From positions 1-64,000 of the forward strand of contig JAWXBY010000033.1 of assembly GCA_034440355.1 (NCBI GenBank): a stretch of 64,000 nucleotides of DNA. Reading direction: 5' to 3'. The position numbers and the translations under genes are program-made. The DNA comes from SZUA-430 sp034440355 (lineage in GTDB: Bacteria > Pseudomonadota > Alphaproteobacteria > Micropepsales > Micropepsaceae). The notes beneath the pieces are model-generated. The model was not told where the DNA came from. It did no database searches and saw nothing but the letters and a program-made list of their open reading frames with translations. How positions within the stretch are numbered: position 1 is the stretch's first letter; each line of letters opens with the position of its first letter. Below are positions 27,729 through 35,282 of this stretch, piece by piece.

Positions 27729-29267
27729 CTATCCGCGCTTGAGCCTGAACAGTGGGACGGCGGCCATCGCGATCGCCAGTATGATCGCGAGCCAGCCCAC
27801 CCAATCGCCGAACTGCACTGCCAATGTGTCGCCCGTCCCTAAGGGCACATCGGCGATCAGTGTCTTGGCGGGCAGGGTGCGTCCTTCGGCGATCGCTTTG
27901 GCTTGTGCCATGTCGATGTCGTTGACGTTGCGGGCCAGGATGCGGCCGTGCGGGTCGATGATCGCGGTGTCGAAGAGGCTGTCGGCTTTGGCCAGGGACA
28001 GGCGGTTCTCGATCGCGCGGAAGACGAGATGCGTGTAGTGCGTCGTCGCGATCGCCGGTACGTCGTTCGACGGTACGGCGATGAAGACGGCGCCGCGGCG
28101 CGCCATCTCGCGCGCGGTGTCGGTGAAATCGAGGTCGTAGCAGATGATCGTCGCGATGCGGCCCAATGCGGTCTGGTAGACTTTGTACTCGCCGCCCGTG
28201 TCGCTGTGGTCGCCGGCGAAGCGGCCGGGGTGATCCTTGCCGTACGGGCCGTAGGTCTCGCCGGTCGGTGCGAAGACCACCGCTTCGTTGCGGCGCAGGC
28301 CGTTGTCCTCATTGACGCGATAGCCGACGGCGAGATAGGCGCCGGTTTCCGCGGCCAGCGCCTTCAGCATGTCGGTGCGTTCGCGCAAGGGATCGAATTT
28401 GAGACCGGCCTCGCGCCAGACGACGATCTTCGCGCCTTGCGCGCCGAGTTCGCGGGTGGCGGTGATGGTGCGCTGAAGTTCTTCTTCGGCGTCGAGCGGC
28501 GCGTTCGACTGGACGGTGCCGACGCGCAACGTACCTGGCTGCGGCGTGAACAGTGCGAGCGAGAGCGCGGTCCATGCGATGGCGGCGACGGCGACGCCGC
28601 CGAGTACCGTGATCGCGCGGGACATCGGGAGCGCTGGAACGCGCTCAGGCGGCCACGTGCGATCGAGTGCGGCGATCACGGTGGTCGCGAGTGCGAAATT
28701 GATGACGAGAATGAGCAGTTCCGCGCCGAAGATGCCGAAGACCGACAGCGGCTGAAGCAGCCAGGCCTGTTCGTAGAGCGCGTAGGCAACGTTGCCCCAG
28801 GTGCCTGCGAGGACGTCGACGCCGCTGAGTGCGCGGGCGGCGTCGATAGCGGTCCACGCCAGCGGAAAGGAGAGCCACAGCCAACGGTAACCCGTGGCCG
28901 CGTGAAAGTTGCGGCCGGGCCAGCAGAGTGCGGCGATAAACAGCGCGACGTAGAGGGGCCAGAGCTGGATGTACCAGGCAACATTGCCGTCGGCTAAGCC
29001 TGCCGAAAGCTGGCCTGCGAAGTAGGCGCCGATCGTGACTCCGGGCGCGAGCGGCGACCAGTTGAGCGGCAGCAGGCGATGCTGCGCGATCGCCATCGGG
29101 ATGAAGGCAACGAAGATCAGCGGCCAGATTTCGTAGCGTGGGAAGGCGAGGGTGGCGATGCCGCCGCTGGACGCCGCAACGGCGAGGCCGATCGCGATGC
29201 GCGCGGCCAAGGGAAGACGCTTAGCCGAAGGCGTGACGCGTGCGCTGACGCTTTCGGCATGAGCCAT
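27729..29267 (-). CDS. Apolipoprotein N-acyltransferase-like/nitrilase-domain membrane protein
   Basis: A 512-residue protein starting at ATG 29267. The N-terminal half has about seven hydrophobic segments, and the periplasmic C-terminal domain is a carbon-nitrogen hydrolase fold. The nitrilase triad is present: Glu in VVWREAGLKF, Lys in YGKDHPGRF and Cys in ICYDLDFTD. Housekeeping Lnt N-acylates lipoproteins, but this copy lies inside a catabolic gene run, 16 bp after an enoyl-CoA hydratase, and its triad surroundings deviate from the usual Lnt forms (WPE, DKRHLVPFGE). It is probably a paralogue with a different acyl donor or acceptor. Confidence 0.75.
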   Translation of the reverse strand: MAHAESVSARVTPSAKRLPLAARIAIGLAVAASSGGIATLAFPRYEIWPLIFVAFIPMAIAQHRLLPLNWSPLAPGVTIGAYFAGQLSAGLADGNVAWYIQLWPLYVALFIAALCWPGRNFHAATGYRWLWLSFPLAWTAIDAARALSGVDVLAGTWGNVAYALYEQAWLLQPLSVFGIFGAELLILVINFALATTVIAALDRTWPPERVPALPMSRAITVLGGVAVAAIAWTALSLALFTPQPGTLRVGTVQSNAPLDAEEELQRTITATRELGAQGAKIVVWREAGLKFDPLRERTDMLKALAAETGAYLAVGYRVNEDNGLRRNEAVVFAPTGETYGPYGKDHPGRFAGDHSDTGGEYKVYQTALGRIATIICYDLDFTDTAREMARRGAVFIAVPSNDVPAIATTHYTHLVFRAIENRLSLAKADSLFDTAIIDPHGRILARNVNDIDMAQAKAIAEGRTLPAKTLIADVPLGTGDTLAVQFGDWVGWLAIILAIAMAAVPLFRLKRG

Positions 29268-29283
29268 TGTGTCCCCCCGAAGT

Positions 29284-30171
29284 CTATTCGCCGGCGACTT
29301 TCGCCTTTGGCGCGCGGAACGGTTCGTCGCCGGCGGCGTAGTTCTTTCTGACGCCGGCGTGGATGCCTTCGGCGTAGACCGGTACGCCGCTGACCTCCAT
29401 CCAATGGGCGTGGCCCATGTGATGCAGCGCGAATGCGGTTTGGAAGGCGGAGTGGCGGCCTTGCGCATCTTGCGCGGCGTTGACGGCCATCTTCGCCATC
29501 TTGACCGCGAAGGTCGGCTGGCGCGCGATTGTGCGGGCCATCTCAAGCGTCGCTTCTTCGAGTTGATCGCGCGGCACGACCTTGTTGACCATGCCCAGTT
29601 GGCGCGCTTCTTCGGCGTGGATCGGCGCGCCCGTCATCAGCATTTCCTTGGCCTTGCGTGCGCCCATCTCCCACGGATGGGCGAACCATTCGACGCCGGC
29701 GATGCCCATGGCGACGGTGACTTCCTGGAACTGCGCATCGTCGCTGGCGATGATAATGTCGCACGGCCAGCAGAGGAGCAGGCCGCCTGATACGCACTTG
29801 CCGTGCACGGCTGCGATCGTCGCCTTCGGCAAATTGCGCCAACGTTCGGAGAGGCCGGTGTAGAGTTCTTCCTCACGCGACATGCGGCCTTCGGCGCCCG
29901 GACGGTGATGCTGGTTCGAGTTGCCGATTGGCGTGTAGCGGTCCTGCGTTTCGTGATGATTGCGCTCGCGCACGTCGTGGCCGGCGGAGAAATGTTTGCC
30001 CTTGGCCGCGACGATGATGACTTTCACGTCGTCTTCGCGCGCGCCGCGGTCGAGCGCGGCGCTGAGTTCGTAGAGGAACTGCGTGTCCTGCGCATTCGCC
30101 GCTTCCGGCCGGTTGAGCCAGATCCGCGCGATGCCGGGTTCGGGCTTTTCATACAGGATGGGCGACGTCAT
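29284..30171 (-). CDS. Enoyl-CoA hydratase family protein
   Basis: A 295-residue crotonase-fold protein, longer than usual because of an insertion around residues 70-95 (HHETQDRYTPIGNSNQHHRP). The oxyanion-hole segments are VAAKGKHFSAGHDVRER and AAVHGKCVSGGLLLCWPCD. The catalytic region reads MGIAGVEWFAHPWEMGARKA, with Glu retained. It is in a tight minus-strand series (12 bp after the SCP2-like gene, 16 bp before the Lnt-like gene), consistent with beta-oxidation of the locus substrate. The insertion suggests an unusual acyl group. Confidence 0.85.
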   Translation of the reverse strand: MTSPILYEKPEPGIARIWLNRPEAANAQDTQFLYELSAALDRGAREDDVKVIIVAAKGKHFSAGHDVRERNHHETQDRYTPIGNSNQHHRPGAEGRMSREEELYTGLSERWRNLPKATIAAVHGKCVSGGLLLCWPCDIIIASDDAQFQEVTVAMGIAGVEWFAHPWEMGARKAKEMLMTGAPIHAEEARQLGMVNKVVPRDQLEEATLEMARTIARQPTFAVKMAKMAVNAAQDAQGRHSAFQTAFALHHMGHAHWMEVSGVPVYAEGIHAGVRKNYAAGDEPFRAPKAKVAGE

Positions 30172-30183
30172 GAGCGTGTTCCT

Positions 30184-30606
30184 TTAGGCGGTGATTTCCG
30201 CGAGGTCGTTGTGCATGCCGTAGAAGGCCGGCGGCACTTTAGCGCGATCTCCCTGGCGTTTCAGCTTCCCCGTGCGTTCGCCTTCGGCGGTCAGCCTCTC
30301 GTAGTCCTTCATCGTCGCGGGTTCGATTTTGAGCCGCGCCAACGCCAGAATGAAGTCGTAGTCGCAGGTCGACTTAATGTCGGCTTCCGCGATCTCGCCG
30401 TCGGCGAAGTGCAGCCTGCCGTCCGCGATCCTGCAATGCCAGGCGATGACGCCATTGCCGTTTTTGTCGAGGTGCTTGGGCACACCGGTGAAGACCTCGC
30501 AGATCGAGAGCTTCACGTCGGGACCGGCCTTCGCCATGTAGCGCAGGATTGCAGCCTTGAGCGCGTCCAGCCATTCCTCGCTTGCGAATTCAATCTTCTT
30601 CGTCAT
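30184..30606 (-). CDS. SCP2-like small protein
   Basis: A 140-residue protein. ATG 30606 is preferred because AAGGAATTC lies directly before it; ATG 30624 would overlap the upstream gene by 8 bp. The pattern (IEFASEEWLDALKAAILRYM, then CEVFTGVPKH, IAWHCRIADGRLHFADGEIAEADI, LARLKIEPATMKDY) resembles SCP2/sterol-carrier-type domains that bind acyl or sterol groups. It sits between a PhyH-like dioxygenase and an enoyl-CoA hydratase, so it may carry or present the CoA-linked intermediate. The family assignment is tentative. Confidence 0.6.
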   Translation of the reverse strand: MTKKIEFASEEWLDALKAAILRYMAKAGPDVKLSICEVFTGVPKHLDKNGNGVIAWHCRIADGRLHFADGEIAEADIKSTCDYDFILALARLKIEPATMKDYERLTAEGERTGKLKRQGDRAKVPPAFYGMHNDLAEITA

Positions 30607-30616
30607 GTCGAATTCC

Positions 30617-31510
30617 TTAGCCATATTGCGATTGATAGGCGGGGCGGACGAGCATCATCTTCATGAGATCGGGTCCTTGCGAGCCATAGCCCTGCCACGC
30701 CATGCGGCCGATCTGCTTCGCGAAGTCGGGGCCGAAGCGCTGAACGATGCTTTCGTCCAGGTCCGCGTAGCTTTCCGGCGGGTTGTAGTAGTTGCGGCAG
30801 AAGCCGACGACGACGTGCGCGCGCAACTTGTCGTCCGTCTTCGGATAGGAGCCGTGCCACATGTTGCCGTGGAAGATGAGCAAAGAGCCGGGCTTGGCGT
30901 CCGCGGCCACGTAGAGATCGTCATCGCCGGTGCCGCCCATGAATTTCGGCTGATCGACGTCGGTCGGGTGGCGGCAGAAGCGGTGGCTGCCGGGAACGAA
31001 GCAGAGCGAGCCCTTCTCCTTCGTGTAGTCAGTCAGAATCCAGCTGATGTTGCAGACGCTGCCATACGCGGGCAGGGGTGACGGCACGCCGACGGAATCC
31101 GTGTGCACATGCGTCGAGCGGGCAGGGCCCTCCTTCACGAAGGCGACCATGCTCAACAACCGCATGGTGTTGCCCATCATGTACTTGCCCATCGCCTGCA
31201 CGACGGGGTTCATCATCGCCTCGCCGTAGATAGGATCCTTTTCCAGCAGATGGAACAGCTGGCGGCCATAGGCCGGACGGTTCTCGTGCTTGTTGAGGCC
31301 GACGGCGGCGCGATCTTCCTTGTCGGCGACCTCCATCGTCTTATCGAGCAGGCGCTTGGCGAAGTCTTTGGGTGCGCCGGTTTTTTCCGGTTCGATCACC
31401 GTGAAGCCGAAGGCTTCGTACTCCGCGATGTTGCTCTCAAGTCCAAGCTCGCGCAGCTTGTTGTAGGTCTCGCCCATGCCGGCGACGGATTTCCAGTTTC
31501 CGATTTCCAT
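30617..31510 (-). CDS. Phytanoyl-CoA dioxygenase (PhyH) family protein
   Basis: A 297-residue paralogue of the protein encoded at 21994. The Fe(II) site is STHVHTDSVGVPSP (His-x-Asp) and LIFHGNMWHGSYPKTDD (distal His), followed by the arginine in LRAHVVVGF. The N-terminus LGLESNIAEYEAFGFTVIEP parallels the paralogue. It is the first gene after the TetR repressor gene (77 bp gap) and overlaps or abuts the SCP2-like gene. It would hydroxylate an early intermediate of the locus substrate; a halogenase or epimerase role cannot be excluded in this family. Confidence 0.83.
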   Translation of the reverse strand: MEIGNWKSVAGMGETYNKLRELGLESNIAEYEAFGFTVIEPEKTGAPKDFAKRLLDKTMEVADKEDRAAVGLNKHENRPAYGRQLFHLLEKDPIYGEAMMNPVVQAMGKYMMGNTMRLLSMVAFVKEGPARSTHVHTDSVGVPSPLPAYGSVCNISWILTDYTKEKGSLCFVPGSHRFCRHPTDVDQPKFMGGTGDDDLYVAADAKPGSLLIFHGNMWHGSYPKTDDKLRAHVVVGFCRNYYNPPESYADLDESIVQRFGPDFAKQIGRMAWQGYGSQGPDLMKMMLVRPAYQSQYG

Positions 31511-31587
31511 GTGGTTTTCCTCCCGGCTGCGCGTGCGGCGGCCGCTTCACTGTCTAAGACACAAGCCTTGCGCCGATCCTCCACGTC

Positions 31588-32196
31588 TTATTTTTGACGG
31601 GCTAGGGAGCGCATCACGAATTCGACTTGGCGTTCGGCAAGCTCATCGATGCTGACCTCGCCGTCGCTGTGGTACCAGTAGGGAATCCAATTCATCTGAC
31701 CGAAGATGAAGCTGGCCGTTGTTTTGGGATCGCAGGGCATGATCGAGCCGTCGGCGATCCCACGCGTGATGATGTCACGCAGCATGTTGTCGATCTCTTT
31801 GCGGCCCTTGCGCACGACATCGCGGTTCTGCGGCTCGAGCGCGATCGTTCCAGTTAGGACCAAGCAGGTGCCGAAGTCGCTCACCACCATGCGGACGTAA
31901 CGTTCGATGAACTCTTTGAGCTGCGCGACGCCGTTCACGCCGGCCGGCAGCGGCTTGTCGGTTATCTGTCCGATGCCCAGTCGGTGGCATTCGAACAGGA
32001 TCTCATCCTTGTTTTTGAAGTAGTGGTAGATCGTAGGCTTGGCGATGTGCAGCTCTTCGGCGATGTCGGCCAGCGTGGTCTTGTAGAACCCCCGCTCGTT
32101 GAAGGTGCGGGCCGCCGTCTCGATCACGACCTGGCGTTTGAGCTGAAACTGCTCGCTTCGGTCCTGGATATCCAAGCTCCAAGCACGCTTTTGCAT
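31588..32196 (-). CDS. TetR-family transcriptional regulator
   Basis: A 202-residue regulator starting at ATG 32196 (MQKRAWSLDIQDRSEQF), with AAGGGA 9 bases upstream; longer in-frame readings run back to 32544 but would overlap the divergent sigma-factor start. The helix-turn-helix is at residues about 26-60 (ERGFYKTTLADIAEELHIAK, PTIYHYFKNKDEIL). The rest is a ligand domain as in FadR/KstR2-type acyl-CoA-responsive repressors, but ligand specificity is not visible. It heads the minus-strand catabolic run and is divergent from a sigma factor gene, so it probably controls both directions. Confidence 0.88.
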   Translation of the reverse strand: MQKRAWSLDIQDRSEQFQLKRQVVIETAARTFNERGFYKTTLADIAEELHIAKPTIYHYFKNKDEILFECHRLGIGQITDKPLPAGVNGVAQLKEFIERYVRMVVSDFGTCLVLTGTIALEPQNRDVVRKGRKEIDNMLRDIITRGIADGSIMPCDPKTTASFIFGQMNWIPYWYHSDGEVSIDELAERQVEFVMRSLARQK

Positions 32197-32443
32197 ACGG
32201 CCGTTTCCCTTGCGCACAACGGTTTCCGTGCCGCCGACAGGGGCGGTGGCAGAGCGGCTTCTATGGGCGTGTAGCGGATCTTCGTCCATGGGCTCTTGAC
32301 AGTTGCACGACGATTGCCGACCATTGGGTCGAATGTTCGACTTGCGGGTCAGCTTATCACCGCCAGGTTGCCATTCGCAACAAGAGATGTGTTCGACGTG
32401 CAGTACGGTGAACGCATCGAAAGCTCCTGAAAACAAGGAGCTA

Positions 32444-33124
32444 ATGGGGAACGTTGGGATGTGGCTTGAAGTTGGGCCGTTAGACCAAACGCACACCGGC
32501 TGGACGCCGGCCCTTGCTGTTGCCGACGTATCGTTTGATCCCAATTCTGTGGACAGCGATCTGAAGCCACGGCTCGAAAACGCGGCGTCCCTTCAACAGC
32601 TTTTCCGCCGTGACCTTCGCGTGTTGCTGACCTTGGTGCGCCGTGTCGTGCGCCGGCCGAGCGATGCAGAAGACATCGTGCAAGACGCGTTCTTGCGGGT
32701 GTGGCGCGCCATGGAGCTTGGCCTCGTGCGCTCGCCGCGCGCGGTGCTGTTCAAGACTGCGCATAATCTTGCGCTCAATCATTTGCGGAACCCGCGCAAC
32801 CACGTGGCTGATCCGGCGAGCGGAGCCGCCGAGCCGATGCATGAGGCGCCGACGGCGGAAGAGCAGATGATCGTCGATGAAGATCTGGACGCCTGCCGTC
32901 AGGCGTTCGCGCAGCTGCCTCTACGCTGCCGCGAGGCGTTGACGCTTCGTGTCGTCGACGAATTGTCGTACAAGGAGATGTCCGAACGGCTCGGCCTTTC
33001 GGTCAGCACGATCGAGAAGCACTACATCCGCGGGCGCAGACTGTGTCGCGATATGCTTCACGAGGAGCGCGGGCCGTCCGTTCGTCACAAGCCGCAGACC
33101 CGCGTGATGCTGGCCGCCGAATAG
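32444..33124 (+). CDS. ECF RNA polymerase sigma factor (FecI-like)
   Basis: A 226-residue sigma-70 family protein (start ATG 32444 or 32459). Region 2 is LLTLVRRVVRRPSDAEDIVQ followed by DAFLRVWR; region 4 is LTLRVVDELSYKEMSERLGL followed by SVSTIEKHYIRGRRLCRDML, which is FecI-like. No anti-sigma (FecR) gene follows; instead an acyl-CoA ligase starts 28 bp later. FecI-type factors often drive TonB receptor genes, and one lies in the divergent run, so control of the catabolic locus is plausible. It lacks the linked phyR/nepR genes expected of EcfG, so it is not the general stress sigma factor. Confidence 0.82.
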   Translation: MGNVGMWLEVGPLDQTHTGWTPALAVADVSFDPNSVDSDLKPRLENAASLQQLFRRDLRVLLTLVRRVVRRPSDAEDIVQDAFLRVWRAMELGLVRSPRAVLFKTAHNLALNHLRNPRNHVADPASGAAEPMHEAPTAEEQMIVDEDLDACRQAFAQLPLRCREALTLRVVDELSYKEMSERLGLSVSTIEKHYIRGRRLCRDMLHEERGPSVRHKPQTRVMLAAE

Positions 33125-33152
33125 AATTCGACCGACGTCGAGGAGACCCCTC

Positions 33153-34751
33153 ATGACCTATGTTCCCGAGATTCGCACGCTCGCCGATGCGCCGCGCTTT
33201 CATGCGAAAACGCGGCCGAACGACATTGCCCTGATGTATGAGGGCCGCGAGACCAATTATCGCGATTGGGACAAGCGCGTCACGCAAGTCGCCAACGGTC
33301 TTCGCGCGTTCGGCGTGAAACCCAAGTCGCGCATCGCATTCCTGGACAAGAACTCGGACATCTATTTCGACGTGCTGTTCGGCGCTGCGAAGGCGGGGGC
33401 GTGTCTCGTGTCGGTCAACTGGCGCCTGGCGCCGCCGGAGATCGCCTACATCCTCAACGATTGCGACGCGGAGATTCTGTTCGCCGGCAAGAGCCACATG
33501 GGTCTCGTCAAACAGATTCTGCCGCAAGCGAAAAAGGTTCGGCAGGTCGTGGTGATCGACGGCACCGAAGACGATTGGCCCGACTTCGCCGCATGGCAGG
33601 CCAAGCAGTCGACGGTGGATCCGATGATCGAAGTCTCGCCCTCCGACGTGATCATTCAGATGTATACGAGCGGCACGACGGGCCATCCCAAAGGCGTGCA
33701 GCTGTCGCACTTCGCGCTTTATGCGCATGACAAGTATCGCGCTGAGCATCCGGAGGAATTCGATCCGGGGATGTTGTGGAACGACTGGGGCCCGAAGGAC
33801 GTCAGCCTCGTCACGATGCCGGTCTTTCATATCAGCGGCACGGGTTGGGGCATCGTCGGGCTTTACAACGGCGCGCGCTCGATCGTGCTGTCGCAGTACG
33901 ATCCCGGTGAAGTGCTGTCCATCATCGAGAAATACGGCGTCACCAAACTCGTGTTGGTGCCGACCGCGATTCATCAGTTGTTGCTGCACCCGAAGTGCAA
34001 GGACACGGATTTCTCGTCGATCGAGTCGTTGCTGTACGGCGCCTCGCCGATCCCGCTTGAGCTTCTTCGCCAAGCTATCGAGACGTTCAAATGCGGCTTC
34101 GTTCAGCTCTACGGCATGACCGAGACCGCCGGTGCCGTGACCTATCTCCCCGCCGCCGACCATGACCTGAAAGGCACGCCGCGCATGCGTTCTGCCGGCA
34201 AACCGGTCCCCGGCGTGAGACTCTCCATTCGCGATGGCGATGGCAACGTGTTGCCGACGGGCGAGGTCGGCGAGATCTGGCTTCACTCTGCCACGCGCAT
34301 GAACGGCTATTGGAATTTGGCTGATGCGACGGAGAAGACGATCACGTCCGACGGGTGGGTGAAGTCCGGTGATGCCGGCTATCTCGACGCCGACGGTTAT
34401 GTCTACGTACACGACCGCGTGAAGGACATGATCGTGTCGGGCGGCGAAAACATCTATCCGGCCGAAGTTGAGAGCGCGATCTTCGGGCATCCCGATGTCG
34501 CCGACGTTGCGGTGATCGGCGTGCCCGACAAGATGTGGGGCGAAGCGGTGCGGGCGGTCGTGGTGGCGAAGTCGGGGCATGCGAAGAATGCGCAGAGCAT
34601 CCTGGATTTCGCGCGCGAGCGGATCGCCGGGTACAAGGTGCCGAAGTCCGTGGACTTTGTCACCGAGTTGCCGCGCAACGCGTCCGGCAAGATATTGAAG
34701 CGCGAGCTGCGCAAGCCTTATTGGGAAGGCCGCGAACGTCAGGTCAATTGA
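33153..34751 (+). CDS. AMP-dependent acyl-CoA synthetase/ligase
   Basis: A 532-residue adenylate-forming enzyme that activates a carboxylic acid to its CoA thioester. The P-loop is IQMYTSGTTGHPKGVQLSH (about residue 170). YGMTETAGAV is the A5 motif, SGDAGYLDADGYVYVHDRVK the A7-A8 region, and RNASGKILKRELR carries the A10 catalytic Lys. GAGGAGACC precedes the ATG at 33153. It is co-directional with the sigma factor (28 bp) and probably supplies the CoA ester for the dehydrogenases and hydratases encoded divergently. Chain or ring specificity cannot be read. Confidence 0.92.
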   Translation: MTYVPEIRTLADAPRFHAKTRPNDIALMYEGRETNYRDWDKRVTQVANGLRAFGVKPKSRIAFLDKNSDIYFDVLFGAAKAGACLVSVNWRLAPPEIAYILNDCDAEILFAGKSHMGLVKQILPQAKKVRQVVVIDGTEDDWPDFAAWQAKQSTVDPMIEVSPSDVIIQMYTSGTTGHPKGVQLSHFALYAHDKYRAEHPEEFDPGMLWNDWGPKDVSLVTMPVFHISGTGWGIVGLYNGARSIVLSQYDPGEVLSIIEKYGVTKLVLVPTAIHQLLLHPKCKDTDFSSIESLLYGASPIPLELLRQAIETFKCGFVQLYGMTETAGAVTYLPAADHDLKGTPRMRSAGKPVPGVRLSIRDGDGNVLPTGEVGEIWLHSATRMNGYWNLADATEKTITSDGWVKSGDAGYLDADGYVYVHDRVKDMIVSGGENIYPAEVESAIFGHPDVADVAVIGVPDKMWGEAVRAVVVAKSGHAKNAQSILDFARERIAGYKVPKSVDFVTELPRNASGKILKRELRKPYWEGRERQVN

Positions 34752-34786
34752 GGCCAGGAAGCCGGCGGTCCCAGGAAGTCTGCGCT

Positions 34787-35266
34787 TCACGCCTTACCGG
34801 CTAGCCGCTGCGCCGCAGCGACGATGTTGTCGTCTGCGCGGCGCATCACGCGGCGTAGGTCGCGTGACTGGAAGCGCCAACCGGTCTTCGTCTTGACGAA
34901 CGTGTCTTTGTACTCGCCGAGGGTCGTGGCCATTTCCATGGGGCGTGCGCCGTGCGCGTCGGGTGGGGCGGCGCTGTTGAAGGCCATGAGGTAGCACAGG
35001 CCTTCGGCGTGGGTGTCGTCGATCGCATCGACGACGGTGTTCGTCATGACGTGGCGGTAGGTGAGGCCGAGCGCGCGCATTTGTTTGATGCCGGCCGCGA
35101 TCGCTTCGTGGCCCTTGAACGGCGGTTGTTCGGGCACTTTGATCCAGGCGTCTTCGGCGAAGAGGGCGGCGAATTTTTCCTCGTCGAGTTGGTCGGCGTA
35201 GATGGCGTAGAGCTTCTGCAGCTTCTCGCACGCGTGCTCGATCGTCATTTGCTGCTCGGGGGTCAT
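34787..35266 (-). CDS. NTF2-like (SnoaL/ring-hydroxylase beta fold) protein
   Basis: A 159-residue cone-shaped NTF2-like protein: IEHACEKLQKLYAIYADQLD at the start, FAALFAEDAWIKVPEQPPFK in the middle, and TYRHVMTNTVVDAIDDTHAE before the last strands. It is similar to SnoaL_4-type proteins that isomerise or dehydrate polyketide, steroid or terpenoid intermediates, or bind small molecules. It is convergent with the acyl-CoA ligase (35 bp between stops) and lies 16 bp downstream of two serine hydrolase genes on its strand, so it may be the last gene of their operon. Confidence 0.75.
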   Translation of the reverse strand: MTPEQQMTIEHACEKLQKLYAIYADQLDEEKFAALFAEDAWIKVPEQPPFKGHEAIAAGIKQMRALGLTYRHVMTNTVVDAIDDTHAEGLCYLMAFNSAAPPDAHGARPMEMATTLGEYKDTFVKTKTGWRFQSRDLRRVMRRADDNIVAAAQRLAGKA

Positions 35267-35282
35267 CGCCGCCTCGTGTTCG

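Noticed and set aside
32444..33124. EcfG, the general stress sigma factor itself
   Set aside because: No phyR or nepR genes are adjacent, it clusters with catabolic genes, and its region 4 resembles FecI-type factors.
33003..34790. A 595-codon minus-strand frame opposite the acyl-CoA ligase
   Set aside because: The ligase has all adenylation motifs and a good ribosome site. The antisense frame also overlaps the sigma gene and has no domain.
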